Assembly: GCA_963746955.1 (NCBI GenBank)
Contig: CAVVDR010000004.1
Coordinates: 310,001 to 374,000 of the forward strand
DNA: 64,000 bases
From: DASQBT01 sp963746955
GTDB lineage: Bacteria > Pseudomonadota > Gammaproteobacteria > Burkholderiales > Thiobacillaceae
Direction: 5' to 3'
Under the pieces are notes generated by a model. It worked only from the letters and a program-made list of their open reading frames with translations. It did not search any database and was not told the origin of the DNA. A program made the position numbers and the translations under genes. Within the stretch, counting starts at the first letter, position 1. The number at the start of each line of letters is the position of its first letter. Positions 34,147 through 42,761 of this stretch are shown here, piece by piece.

Positions 34147-35384
34147 GATGCACTACCCGGCCACGGTAGGGCAATGCGGCGCAGCGCAGCAATATCCACC
34201 TTGGCGTAAATCTGCGTCGTCGTCGGTTGTTGATGCCGGAGCAATTGACCGATCTCATCCAGGGACGCACCCCTGCGCAGCAGCTCTGTTGCCAGCGAAT
34301 GCCTCAGCAGGTGAGCCCCTTTGAACTCGGGGTTCAACCCGACGCGTTGCAGTGCGCGACGCATGACATTGCAAACGGCGACAGCGCTGGCAAAGCCACG
34401 CCGTGGAGCTTTCGAACGAACAAATACGCGACGCGTCGAGCACACGGGACGAACGTGACGCAGATAGTGCGCCAAGGCGGCGCCGACATCCTTGGGCAGT
34501 GGCAATCGTGCCAGCCGTTGGCCCTTGCCACGCACGAGAATCTCGCCGGCCTCCCAGTCCAGATCATCCAAGGTCATCCCAACTACGTCCCCGGCGCGCA
34601 ACCCCAGACGTGCCAGCAACAACAAGATTGCATAATCGCGTTGGCCTACCCGTGTATTGCGATCGCAGGATTCGAGCAGTCGCTCCACTTGTTCGGGTGG
34701 GAGCGACTTGGGCAGTTGTGATAAGCGCCAGAGTGCAACGCCCGGTACGGCGGCAGCCAGATCCATCTTGATCGCTCCGCGTTGGAGTAGAAAACGCAGG
34801 AACGAGCGCAGCGCCGTGACCGTCAATTTGGCGTGAGTACGGCTGACCCGCTGGACTTGACTAAGAATGAAGTGATGGAGATCTTGCGGGCAGAGTTCCG
34901 AAATACGCAGCGCCTTGCCGGCGAACCGCTCAGTCAAAAAACGCCGCACGATAGGCAGATAGCTGATCAACGTCGACGGCGAGAGGCCGCGTTCCGACCT
35001 GAGGAATAGCTCAAAATCTCGCGTGAGCTTGCCCATCGCGCTCCGATCGATCCGTGGTGACACTACCCGAACGCAGCCGATCCCGCGTAAAAACGAGAGA
35101 AGTTGTTGCGTCGTCGCGACGTCCCCGCGTCGCACAACACTGCGACGGCGGCGACCCATGTGAAATTGCCGGAGCCACTGCTCATCCAGCTTTGCCAGCG
35201 GGAGTTTGTGCCGCTTGAGCCAACGGCTGAGTTCCGCCACCAGCGTACATTTGACGTGAATAGTCGTCGCGGCGTAACCCTCGCTGGCGAGGAGCGTTGC
35301 AAATCTATCGAGGTGGGATACCAGTGGGCCACCGCCGGAACAACTGGGTAGTGCCGTAACGGCACCGTTGCGAGTGATCTTCAT
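34143..35384 (-). CDS. RIT element recombinase, first gene (RitA-like)
   Basis: Tyrosine recombinase of 413 residues. ATG 35384 is chosen over an upstream ATG at 35429 because AAGGAGACTGACG precedes it. It has an extra N-terminal domain, then a core-binding domain (RGLSPSTLISYLPIVRRFLT). Catalytic blocks: LARLGLRAGDVVGMTLDDLD (Arg I), GAHLLRHSLATELLRRGASL, LLRHQQPTTTQIYAKVD (His/Tyr). First gene of the trio. Confidence 0.88.
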   Translation of the reverse strand: MKITRNGAVTALPSCSGGGPLVSHLDRFATLLASEGYAATTIHVKCTLVAELSRWLKRHKLPLAKLDEQWLRQFHMGRRRRSVVRRGDVATTQQLLSFLRGIGCVRVVSPRIDRSAMGKLTRDFELFLRSERGLSPSTLISYLPIVRRFLTERFAGKALRISELCPQDLHHFILSQVQRVSRTHAKLTVTALRSFLRFLLQRGAIKMDLAAAVPGVALWRLSQLPKSLPPEQVERLLESCDRNTRVGQRDYAILLLLARLGLRAGDVVGMTLDDLDWEAGEILVRGKGQRLARLPLPKDVGAALAHYLRHVRPVCSTRRVFVRSKAPRRGFASAVAVCNVMRRALQRVGLNPEFKGAHLLRHSLATELLRRGASLDEIGQLLRHQQPTTTQIYAKVDIAALRRIALPWPGSAS

Positions 35385-35513
35385 CGTCAGTCTCCTTAAA
35401 TCGAGGGGAAATCCCCAAGGAGACGACACTCCAATAACGTCGGGAACTCAAGCGCCCACCGTGGCGCAGATCACTCCCACAAAATCTGTATTGATTTCAT
35501 CGCCCTGTAACGA

Positions 35514-35694
35514 CGTTGGCCAAGGCCGCGACCACCAACGTGCGCGCACCGCGTTTCCGTCCCAATGATCGCCTACTGGCCTTCTTGAAGAGCCTCTGAT
35601 TATTCCGCATTGGTGGTGGCCTTGGCTGCGTATTCTCCAGGGATTTCAGCCCCCGGAGATCGGTATGCGGAATAATCCGGGACTCGGAATTATG
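35514..35694 (-). repeat. RIT terminal inverted repeat, right
   Basis: Reverse complement of the left terminal repeat. Because it duplicates the 3' end of the third recombinase gene, it carries a non-functional antisense copy of its last codons. Confidence 0.8.
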
Positions 35695-35975
35695 CCGCAG
35701 GTCATGGTAGCGCAGCCACGGAAGGCCTGCCTTGGCGCGCAAGCAGTGCCAGGTGTGAGCAATGTGGACATATCGTGTCCCTGTTTCCAGGTTGGTGAAC
35801 ACGTACTCATACTTTCCCTCCGTCCCGATCTCATCCAGGACTTCAATGGCGGCATCCGATAACGGTACTGACCTGAGCCTGCCACCCGACTTTGACACTT
35901 TCGAGGCACATTTTTCACTGACACCCAGCAACAGTGCGGGTTTCGGGGCGTTAAGTTGCGAAAAGCCTAGATACA
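35695..35975 (-). pseudogene. Middle fragment of the tyrosine integrase split by RIT
   Basis: Reads SKSGGRLRSVPLSDAAIEVL, then YEYVFTNLETGTRYVHIAHT and LPWLRYHDLRH, the integrase core up to the HxLR box, where the RIT element begins. Upstream of SKSGG the match is poor and the frame meets the IS1634-type element, so the 5' half (DNA-binding part and Arg I) is gone. Together with 31883-32062 it was one gene. Confidence 0.75.
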
Positions 35976-37716
35976 TGGATTGTTGATTTTCACGCCTGAA
36001 GGCCGCTACGATAGGGGCCATGTACCTACGCGAGAGCAAACAACGGCGAGCGGATGGCAGCGTCGTGACCTACCTGCAACTGGCGGAGAATGTCTGGGAT
36101 GCCGCGAAGGGAAGGTCGCAAGCGAGCATCGTTCATAACTGCGGGCGCGCCGACGATCCAGAAGTCGTCGAGCGGCTGCGCCGGCTGGCCAAGAGCATCC
36201 TGCGCCGATGCTCGCCGGAAGAGATCGTCGGCGCCGGTGGCGACTGGCGCCTGATCTGCGCTTGGCCCTACGGCGACCTCTACGTCCTCGAAGCCATCTG
36301 GAAGCAACTCGGCATTGACGCCATCGTGCGGCAGCAGGCCGGCACGCGGCATCTCGGATTCGATGTTGAGCGCGCCCTGTTCGCCCTGATCGCCAATCGC
36401 GCCTGCGCCCCGGCCTCGAAGCTCTACTGTCATGAGCAGTGGCTCAAGGAAGATGCGCATATCGACGGGACGCAGGGGCTGAAGCTGCACCAGCTCTACC
36501 GCGCCATGGACTTCCTCGAGGCGAACAAGGAAGCCATCGAGCAAGCCATCTTCCACCGGGTGGCCGACCTCCTCAACCTGGACGTGGAGGTGATCTTCTA
36601 CGACACCACCTCGCTGCACTTTGAAATCGACGACGAGGATGACGGGGACCAGGAAGGAAACGTCCACGGCAGCCAGGCGGCCGGCAAGAAAGCCTACGCG
36701 GCGCCCCGCAAGCGCGGGCACAGCAAGAACGGCCGCAGCGACGTGCCGCAGATCGTGGTGGGGATGGCCGTCACGCGGGACGGATTCCCGGTGCGCCACT
36801 GGGTGTTTCCTGGCAACACGGTCGACGTCACCACGGTCGCCCGGGTCAAGGAAGACCTGCGTGGCTGGCAACTCACCCGCTGCCTCTTCGTGGGCGATGC
36901 CGGAATGGTCTCGCAGGCCAACTTGCAGACCTTGTCCCGGGGCGGCGGAAAGTACATGCTGGCGATGCCGATGCGGCGCGGCGACGAAGTCACCGAGGCG
37001 GTCCTGTCGCGTCCGGGACGCTACCGCACCGTCGCTGAGAATCTGGAGGTCAAGGAAGTCATTGTCGGAGAGGGAGAGCGACGGCGACGCTATGCGGTCT
37101 GCTTCAATCCACTGGAAGCCACGCGCCAGAAGTCGCATCGTGAGGAACTGCTGCACGAGTTGGAGGCGGAATTGGCCGGCCTGTCCGATCTGGCCAAAGT
37201 GAGCCACACGAAACGGGTTTGCGGCTTGCGCACCAGCGCTCGCTACGGGCGCTTGCTGAAGAAAACGAAACGGGGTCTGGCGATCGATCGTCAGGCGGTG
37301 ACCGAACTGGAACGCTTCGACGGCAAATTCGTCGTGCATAGCAACGACGACACGCTTACGGCCGAAGACATGGCGCTGGGCTACAAACAGCAGCAGCGGG
37401 TGGAAGAAGCCTGGCGGACGATGAAGAGCGGGTTGAAGATGCGCCCGGTGTTCCACTGGGCGCCCCACCGCATTCATGCCCACGTCGCCATCACGGTCCT
37501 GTCCCTGTTGCTTGAGCGGACCATTGAGCATGCTTGCCAGGATTCCTGGCGCAATATCCGGGATGACCTGAAACGCATCCAGTTGGCGCAATTGTCCAGC
37601 CCCAATGGTCGCGTCTGGCAGGTGACCGAGCCTTCGCCAGATGCGGCTAACCGACTGAAACTGTTAAAAATAAAGCCGCCAAAACCAATCCTGAATCTGG
37701 ATTGACCGCCTTCCCC
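35976..37716 (+). mobile_element. IS1634-type insertion sequence, first copy
   Basis: The segment is bracketed by the direct repeat GCCTAGATACA (35965-35975 and 37717-37727), which I take as the flanking duplication, though 11 bp is long for the family. Clear inverted ends could not be made out, so borders are approximate. It contains one intact transposase gene. Confidence 0.6.
36020..37705 (+). CDS. IS1634-family transposase
   Basis: DDE transposase of 561 residues without interruption. First Asp in VIFYDTTSLHFE, second in CLFVGDAGMVSQANLQTL, Glu in QQQRVEEAWRTMKSGLKMRP, with the family's VFHWAPHRIHAHVAITVLSL block near the C-terminus. It differs from the transposase at 44705-46444, so the two elements are not copies of each other. 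Confidence 0.88.
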   Translation: MYLRESKQRRADGSVVTYLQLAENVWDAAKGRSQASIVHNCGRADDPEVVERLRRLAKSILRRCSPEEIVGAGGDWRLICAWPYGDLYVLEAIWKQLGIDAIVRQQAGTRHLGFDVERALFALIANRACAPASKLYCHEQWLKEDAHIDGTQGLKLHQLYRAMDFLEANKEAIEQAIFHRVADLLNLDVEVIFYDTTSLHFEIDDEDDGDQEGNVHGSQAAGKKAYAAPRKRGHSKNGRSDVPQIVVGMAVTRDGFPVRHWVFPGNTVDVTTVARVKEDLRGWQLTRCLFVGDAGMVSQANLQTLSRGGGKYMLAMPMRRGDEVTEAVLSRPGRYRTVAENLEVKEVIVGEGERRRRYAVCFNPLEATRQKSHREELLHELEAELAGLSDLAKVSHTKRVCGLRTSARYGRLLKKTKRGLAIDRQAVTELERFDGKFVVHSNDDTLTAEDMALGYKQQQRVEEAWRTMKSGLKMRPVFHWAPHRIHAHVAITVLSLLLERTIEHACQDSWRNIRDDLKRIQLAQLSSPNGRVWQVTEPSPDAANRLKLLKIKPPKPILNLD

Positions 37717-37822
37717 GCCTAGATACACACCGATTTCGGCTCCCTCGCCGAATGCTTTGCGCCATGCGGCCTTCCGAGGGGCGTGTTACTTGGCGGTGTC
37801 AAAGTCGGGGCAGAGCAAGCAG

Positions 37823-38019
37823 ACCGGCAAGGCTGTTCGACACGGTCACCCGATGGAGGCTTTCCCTTGCGTGCCATGTCGATAGGAAGTTTGTGTCCAC
37901 GCACGCGGACTCCGGCGTGATGGTGACCCATAGAGCAAAAAGGCCATCCCGAGGAGTGGCCGAAGTGCGCGTTGTGGGTGGTGGCCAAGGCAGAATCGAA
38001 CTGCCGCCACGCGAATTTT
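37823..38019 (-). repeat. tRNA-Phe 3'-end/terminator module, copy 2 (att remnant)
   Basis: On the minus strand it reads CTGAAAATTCGCGTGG, CGGCAGTTCGATTCTGCC, TTGGCCACCA: the anticodon (GAA), T-arm and acceptor 3' half of tRNA-Phe. A short spacer, a terminator hairpin (37937-37961) and further conserved sequence follow. The whole block aligns with 42762-42975. The 5' half of the tRNA is absent. Confidence 0.7.
37937..37961 (-). terminator. Rho-independent terminator of the tRNA-Phe module, copy 2
   Basis: Minus strand: GGCCACTCCTCGGGATGGCC followed by TTTTT. Stem of six pairs (one G-T). Confidence 0.65.
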
Positions 38020-38171
38020 CAGTTGTGTAAACTCGTTGTTTTTATTGATAACGTGGCGCCAACGCTCGCCAATACGCGCTGATCGGCGCCAAATCTGTCA
38101 CGGTTGTTTCTTTTGTGTTCTCCTGGCAACTGGTATGCAGCGAGTGACTCGGGTATCCGTCTCTATAAGAC

Positions 38172-38801
38172 TTACTTCAAGCTGGACAGGTACGCTGCAA
38201 GCTCATTAATTTCCTCTTCAGTCAATGATTCAGCAACGACATTCATGCCAAGCAAGCCATAACCCACCTCGCGACTGGCATATTTCGTTAGTCTTGACAC
38301 TATATAATCATGCTTTTGCCCTGCAAGACGCGGGAAATCTACAAGACCTACCGCTCTACGATTCTCTTCACCTTCAGCATTATCGCCATGACAATTTCCA
38401 CAAGAAAGACCTACCCTTTTCGTAATTTGCCTTTTAAAGACGTCTTTGCCCTTCGCGATCAAGACAGGATCAAGAGATTCGTCTGAAGTAGAAGATTTTA
38501 GTTCTTGCTCGCTGTAGTACCTGGCCATATTGCGAATGTCGCTTTCTGACGTCTGGTCTACTTCAGATCCCATTTTTTCACTTACGCGCCCATGTATTTT
38601 GAATTCCTTTTCTCTTAGCAATTGCTGTAAGAGATATCCCTGCAGTTGTCCAGCAAGATTTGGAACATTTGGCAGAGGACTATTTCCATCAACCCCATGG
38701 CAGGCGCCACACATCTGAACCAATTTGGAATCCGGCGTGAATTTATCCGCAAGTACAAAAGGAGCGTATGCGACCACGCAGACCAACAAAAACTTGTTCA
38801 T
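38172..38801 (-). CDS. Exported dihaem cytochrome c (c4-like)
   Basis: A 209-residue periplasmic electron carrier with signal peptide MNKFLLVCVVAYAPFVLA and two haem c sites, CGACHGVDGNSPLPNVPNLA and CGNCHGDNAEGEENRRAVGL, each followed by a P(N/R)LAGQ segment as in cytochrome c4 halves. ATG 38840 has a better ribosome-binding site (GGAGAACACCAA) and would add 13 residues before the signal peptide. The codon use and AT content differ from the GC-rich neighbours. No oxidase or dehydrogenase partner is adjacent. Confidence 0.85.
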   Translation of the reverse strand: MNKFLLVCVVAYAPFVLADKFTPDSKLVQMCGACHGVDGNSPLPNVPNLAGQLQGYLLQQLLREKEFKIHGRVSEKMGSEVDQTSESDIRNMARYYSEQELKSSTSDESLDPVLIAKGKDVFKRQITKRVGLSCGNCHGDNAEGEENRRAVGLVDFPRLAGQKHDYIVSRLTKYASREVGYGLLGMNVVAESLTEEEINELAAYLSSLK

Positions 38802-39014
38802 TGTGTTTGCCTTGAGCACTTCTTGCAGGACCGCTTTCATTTGGTGTTCTCCATAGGGCTTTGGTGAATCAATTATTGGCCACTTTGATGTCTGCCGCAG
38901 CTAATGCCTTGGAGATTATATGGATGAAAGCAGTGTAAGTGTGAAATGGCAAGAACCATAGGGGAGGCGTGGTGGTCGGAAATCCAGATCGAGAAACGCA
39001 TCAGAAGGAAGTGC

Positions 39015-39096
39015 CGCTCAATACCGACCCCAGGACCGCTCAATACAGACCCCAAGAGCAACCTATACAGAAGCCAGAAAAGCGAAAAGGCCACCC
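39015..39096. repeat. Paired CAATACMGACCCC repeat plus half terminator module, second locus
   Basis: GCTCAATACCGACCCC and GCTCAATACAGACCCC lie 22 bp apart, followed by CCAGAAAAGCGAAAAGGCCACCCC (to 39096). Same order as at 28504-28567. A weaker pair without the terminator part is at 41153-41192. Confidence 0.55.
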
Positions 39097-39190
39097 CGGA
39101 GGGATCGTGCCGGGAGGAAGTCCTGATCCAGATTGCTTGCCTCAAGTGTCAGACTGGGGTTCCTCGCTTTGGTGGTCATGCGTGGGCGAC

Positions 39191-39604
39191 TTAGCGGCAG
39201 ACTGGCTCCAGGTTTGCCGGCAGGACATTGGAGTCGTTTACATTGCTTATCATCTGGAACACGGCCGTCTCGAACGCGATAATTGGGGGGAAGCCATGGC
39301 TCATCTTGCCGATCACGATACAGGGAGTGGTGAAAGCCACTGTCGGTTTTTCCTTCGGCCGCAAATAGATGTCCACAGGCAGGGGCGCCAGGGAGATCTT
39401 CCCCCTCTTTGAAACCTTGACTCCATGGGCACTTGCCTGGATCCGCGTGGTCTTGAACTGGGCGTGCCTATCCTTGACGCGCATTTCGGTGCGAATTTTC
39501 TGAGCATCTTTGCCGGCAACGAGAACCGTCTTCGCCAGGGCCGACTGACTTGCCATCGCAGCGCCGATGAAGGCAACTGCCGCTAGGATCTGTTTGGAGT
39601 TCAT
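39191..39604 (-). CDS. Secreted hypothetical protein
   Basis: From the ATG at 39604: MNSKQILAAVAFIGAAMASQ, a signal peptide ending in SALA, then a basic mature part (KIRTEMRVKDRHAQFKTTRI) of 137 residues in total. The last 25 residues look different in character and may read through a boundary. No family is recognised. The ribosome-binding site is weak (GGGCAGAA). Confidence 0.45.
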   Translation of the reverse strand: MNSKQILAAVAFIGAAMASQSALAKTVLVAGKDAQKIRTEMRVKDRHAQFKTTRIQASAHGVKVSKRGKISLAPLPVDIYLRPKEKPTVAFTTPCIVIGKMSHGFPPIIAFETAVFQMISNVNDSNVLPANLEPVCR

Positions 39605-39985
39605 TTCTGCCCAATGCTTTATCTTGTGTAATTTAAGATGCATTTATCATGCCATAGAGATATCTGCGAATGGGCTTGACACCGTTTTGATGCCAAGTCA
39701 AAGCCGACCCTAAACTGCGCCCGAAGAGAACGCCAAAAACCATGATGTGGCCGTGACTGAGCACCTACGGTACCGGTGCGGGATGTGGGAGGTAATCCGA
39801 TTCGGGCGGGCATGGACCGCCGAGCCGAGAATTATGGTTGGAATCTGGACGAAGAAATTAGCGACTCGTTGAGAAGCCGACATTTGCTTCATAGCCCAAG
39901 TTGAAAAAGTGGCTGAATCTAACGGTGGCCATAAGAGGCACGCATATTGCACATGAGGACTTAACCAAGCTATAGCAGCGTCAAA
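39605..39985. other. Intergenic region
   Basis: No gene is seen. This is the divergent promoter area of the secreted protein and the next plus-strand gene. Confidence 0.4.
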
Positions 39986-40438
39986 ATGTCAATGAAAAAC
40001 CCTGTGGACGAGGATGCCGCTCCCTTGTTCTTGGAGAACCTGGATCGGGCCGGCAACCGAAATGAGCAAGTTAATCAAGCAAGCGCATCGCCTGACAAAG
40101 GCCGATGGGCTACCCAACGTGCCACCGAAAAGCCGGAAGACCGGGTTCTGAAGCTAAAGGCGCAGGCTTGGTTTGATTCTCTTCCCCCAGGGGTCCGACC
40201 TTATAACCTGGCTGAACGCTATCCTCGGATATGTAACCGTGTCGTTGAGCGCTGGGGATACCCCGATCTGATGATTCGCTTTTTCGATAACCTTTTGACG
40301 GATCGGCGTGGTGGTCGTCGGGGCTTTCCGATGACGATTGCAGTTGAGATTGCCGGTCTGAAAAAGCATTGCCAGGCAATTGTTTCTGCGACAAACGACG
40401 ATGTCTGGAATCGGGCTATCGCCAGCCGCGAGTTCTGA
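39986..40438 (+). CDS. Conserved hypothetical protein
   Basis: A soluble 150-residue protein. A disordered N-terminus is followed by a conserved-looking block: FDSLPPGVRPYNLAERYPRI, NRVVERWGYPDLMIRFFDNL, LTDRRGGRRGFPMTIAVEIA. I recall this RPxxLAExxPRIxN(R)... DRRGxRxGFP pattern from uncharacterised betaproteobacterial proteins. No catalytic motif is evident and no function is proposed. Confidence 0.65.
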   Translation: MSMKNPVDEDAAPLFLENLDRAGNRNEQVNQASASPDKGRWATQRATEKPEDRVLKLKAQAWFDSLPPGVRPYNLAERYPRICNRVVERWGYPDLMIRFFDNLLTDRRGGRRGFPMTIAVEIAGLKKHCQAIVSATNDDVWNRAIASREF

Positions 40439-40498
40439 CGCCCGAAAGCCCAAGTGCGACGTGGATCAGCGTTCGAAGTTGGTGTTGGCGCGCCCAAA

Positions 40499-40613
40499 GA
40501 GACCACAGAATATCGCAAGCGTTTAATGATGAATCAGCTTGCGCACTCCAGGTATTACCGGGCGCCCTGGATAGGCGCTTTGGATAGGGAACGGGAAGAT
40601 ATAGGGAACCGAA
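40499..40613 (+). repeat. Internally deleted copy of the 12.85-13.1 kb small gene
   Basis: GAGACCACAGAAT (40499-40511) equals the leader of the gene at 12854. It is joined directly to ATCGCAAGCG and then GCTTGCGCACTCCAGGTATT, which equal that gene's 3' end (LAHSRYY) and its downstream spacer to GGATAGGGAACGGGAA. The middle 45 or so codons are missing, so it encodes nothing. Confidence 0.75.
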
Positions 40614-40614
40614 G

Positions 40615-41070
40615 ATGATGCACAAGAACATACTTGTTCGATGGGGTTGGCTGAAGTTCATGTACATCTGCAACGTTGTCGGAACGGGGCTAGCCGGATT
40701 GGGGATAATCACCGTTCCCGATCTGGTGAAATCTGTGTTCGGTCTGCCAACTGAAGATCCGGTCACGTTTGGGATCATTGGTTGTGTTTACTTAACCGTC
40801 GGGCTTCTCTCCATACTCGGACTACGATCTCCCCTCAAATATGTGCCGATTCTGTTCTTTCAACTGATCGGCTCAGCGGTTTGGTTTGTAGGTGGAATTG
40901 TGCTGCCCCTCCTGGTTGCAGGACGCCTTCCGACGCATGCGATACCGATTGCCATACTCTATGCAACCTACGTCATAGGGGCTTTGATGGCCATACCTTT
41001 CCCGTATGTCTTTGCCAAGCAATCTGATGCGCTGATGCGTAGGTCCGATTCGACCCTTACGCTGGGGTGA
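40615..41070 (+). CDS. Four-span membrane protein, unknown
   Basis: A 151-residue protein with four hydrophobic segments: FMYICNVVGTGLAGLGIITV, FGIIGCVYLTVGLLSILGL, ILFFQLIGSAVWFVGGIVLP and AIPIAILYATYVIGALMAIP. It starts at ATGATG after the remnant repeat that ends GGGAACCGAAG. Family not recognised. It may have been placed here together with the duplicated leader. Confidence 0.6.
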   Translation: MMHKNILVRWGWLKFMYICNVVGTGLAGLGIITVPDLVKSVFGLPTEDPVTFGIIGCVYLTVGLLSILGLRSPLKYVPILFFQLIGSAVWFVGGIVLPLLVAGRLPTHAIPIAILYATYVIGALMAIPFPYVFAKQSDALMRRSDSTLTLG

Positions 41071-41508
41071 GCGCGATGTCCGCGCTGTCTTCCACAAGCG
41101 GCAACCTCGCAGTAACCCAAGCTTATTCCCGGTCCCATATAGACGGCCACAGCACTCAATACCGAGTCCAAACCTGTCCATACCGACACCAGAAGTCATC
41201 ATTTAGGGATCGCTCACGTTAGACGGGTGGAGCGGCTCAATAGGTGCGGGAGTCTGGCGCAACGGCGCCCCGACAGCAGGGACATCGGGAGGTGTTGCGG
41301 AATTGTTGCGCCTGATCCGCAACGCAGCGGGCCATGCCGTTATTGACTTCTGGGAGGCGTTGCGTTGTTGCGGCAACTTTAGGGCGGCCAGCCCACAGAT
41401 GCCACTAGAGGACGGTGAGGGGATACTGGCGTCCAGGGCGTCGAGTGGAGGCGTGAAGGAGGTGCCCGTCGATGGCCTCCACGATGCCGTTTGCTCTATA
41501 CTTTCCTC
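41071..41508. other. Intergenic region with weak repeats
   Basis: No gene is supported. It contains the third, degenerate CAATACCGA-type pair (41153-41192). Confidence 0.4.
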
Positions 41509-41783
41509 ATGTGCGGACGCGCTATGCGCTGACTTCCTCTGCCGAAGAGCTTGCAGAGCGGTTCAATCTGCAGCGGGTGCAACGACTCTCATCCCACTAC
41601 AACATCGCCCCCAGCCAGATGACCCCGATGGTGCGCGACACCGGCCAAGGACGAGAGTTGGTCTTGCTCAAGTGGGGGCTTATCCCATCTTGGGCCAAGG
41701 ACACCACCATCGGCGTCAAGCTGATAAATGCTCGGGCGGAAACGTTGGCAGACAAGCCCGCCTTGAAAGTGCCATATGCTTAG
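41509..41783 (+). pseudogene. SRAP (YedK/HMCES-like) pseudogene
   Basis: A SOS-response-associated peptidase fragment. The natural start ATG TGC GGA CGC (MCGR, with catalytic Cys2) at 41509 is followed by two extra bases (GC). The rest, YALTSSAEELAERFNL, HYNIAPSQMTPMVRD, LKWGLIPSWAKD and INARAETLADKPAL, is in another frame. The protein also ends at KVPYA, before the conserved VPADGFYEW region. It is both frameshifted and truncated. Confidence 0.8.
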
Positions 41784-41859
41784 CCATAATCAACACAGTA
41801 CAGTGGTACAAGGCGAGCGGCAGTGCCGGGATTGCCGACTGATTTCATAGGAAATGATT

Positions 41860-42051
41860 ATGTTGCGTTTAATTGGGTTGGTGGTTGTGATCGTCATCAT
41901 CGTACTTGGATGGCCACAGATACATCAGTGGTATGAGGGAAGGATTACACCAAAGCAAGCAGTGGGGGAGATTCGAAACAAGGTTGGCAACGAAATAATT
42001 ACACATGACAAAAAGGGTAATCCAAGCCACGAGAGCCAAGACAAAAAATAA
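41860..42051 (+). CDS. Small membrane-anchored protein, 63 aa
   Basis: One N-terminal membrane span (MLRLIGLVVVIVIIVLGWPQ) and a polar, Lys-rich tail. AGGAAATGATT precedes the ATG at 41860; ATG 41854 is an alternative. Function unknown. Confidence 0.5.
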   Translation: MLRLIGLVVVIVIIVLGWPQIHQWYEGRITPKQAVGEIRNKVGNEIITHDKKGNPSHESQDKK

Positions 42052-42208
42052 TGGAAGCAGAAGCGGCAACAGGAATGGGGAGGCAAGGGCCACGAGAATC
42101 AATCCGACCAGCACCAGCGACCCAAGGACCAGGAGGATGGCCACGCGGAAGAGAACCGCGGTGGCAACCAGATGACATACAATTTTTGGACTCGCCTGGG
42201 GGGCACAA

Positions 42209-42439
42209 ATGGGATTCATTAGCGGATTGGTGAAGATAACGAAAGGCGCGGCAATCGGTGTTGCTACCGTGACGGCTCTACCAATATTTGGGGCGGTAGG
42301 GACTATTACTGCAGTTGGCATTGCTCACGTGATCGGTATATTTCGTGTGGCCAAGCAGCCCGATGCCCTCAATGCTTGTCCTCCCCCAACCCACTCATCA
42401 CGTTCCCAAGCAGCCCAACAAGCGTTTCCATTCCCCTGA
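42209..42439 (+). CDS. Small hypothetical membrane protein
   Basis: Hydrophobic N-terminal half (GAAIGVATVTALPIFGAVGT, ITAVGIAHVIGIF) followed by a Pro/Ser-rich tail that may not be native. No family is recognised. Confidence 0.35.
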   Translation: MGFISGLVKITKGAAIGVATVTALPIFGAVGTITAVGIAHVIGIFRVAKQPDALNACPPPTHSSRSQAAQQAFPFP

Positions 42440-42579
42440 TGATTAACCCGATCTGTGCATCATTGGGCTCCGTCGCGTCCAGCATGGCAACGGTTTCATC
42501 TCAGGGGACGCCCATGCGTTCCTCGAATGGAGACGCGGCTGAAGATGGCCCGGCCTTACAGCCAGCGCGAATTACCACG

Positions 42580-42735
42580 TTACGCCTTGCGATCTCGTGG
42601 TCCGAGGAAAAACCAGAGGATCAAGCCCAGCAATGGCAGTAGCACCACTGCGAGTATCCAAATCAGTTTCTTCTCGTTCGAAGCGGAGCTTTGGAAAATA
42701 TTGATAATTGCCCAGATATCTCCGGCGCGGACACT
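42580..42735 (-). pseudogene. PLDc_N-type membrane protein fragment
   Basis: Reads DIWAIINIFQSSASNEKKLI and WILAVVLLPLLGLILWFFLG then PRDRKA, matching the short PLDc_N (phospholipase D-nuclease N-terminal) domain. The usual first hydrophobic span and start codon are missing; the sequence upstream enters the tRNA-Phe module (42762), so the gene was cut at that boundary. Confidence 0.65.
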
Positions 42736-42761
42736 GAAGCAACCGAAACTACGCCGATCCC

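Larger units (their letters stand above)
32066..35695 (-). mobile_element. RIT (recombinase-in-trio) element
   Basis: Three overlapping tyrosine-recombinase genes in one direction, flanked by long inverted repeats (32091-32271 and 35514-35694, 181 bp with about two mismatches that I see). At the left border is a perfect 20-bp palindrome TAATTCCGCATGCGGAATTA (32067-32086). This architecture is that of RIT elements. It is inserted within the LRHSFA box of an integrase gene, whose two parts remain outside. Exact termini are estimates. Confidence 0.8.

Noticed and set aside
36026..37591. A 521-residue open frame antisense to the IS1634-type transposase
   Set aside because: Long antisense frames are common in GC-rich genes; no motif is seen, while the plus strand encodes a complete transposase.
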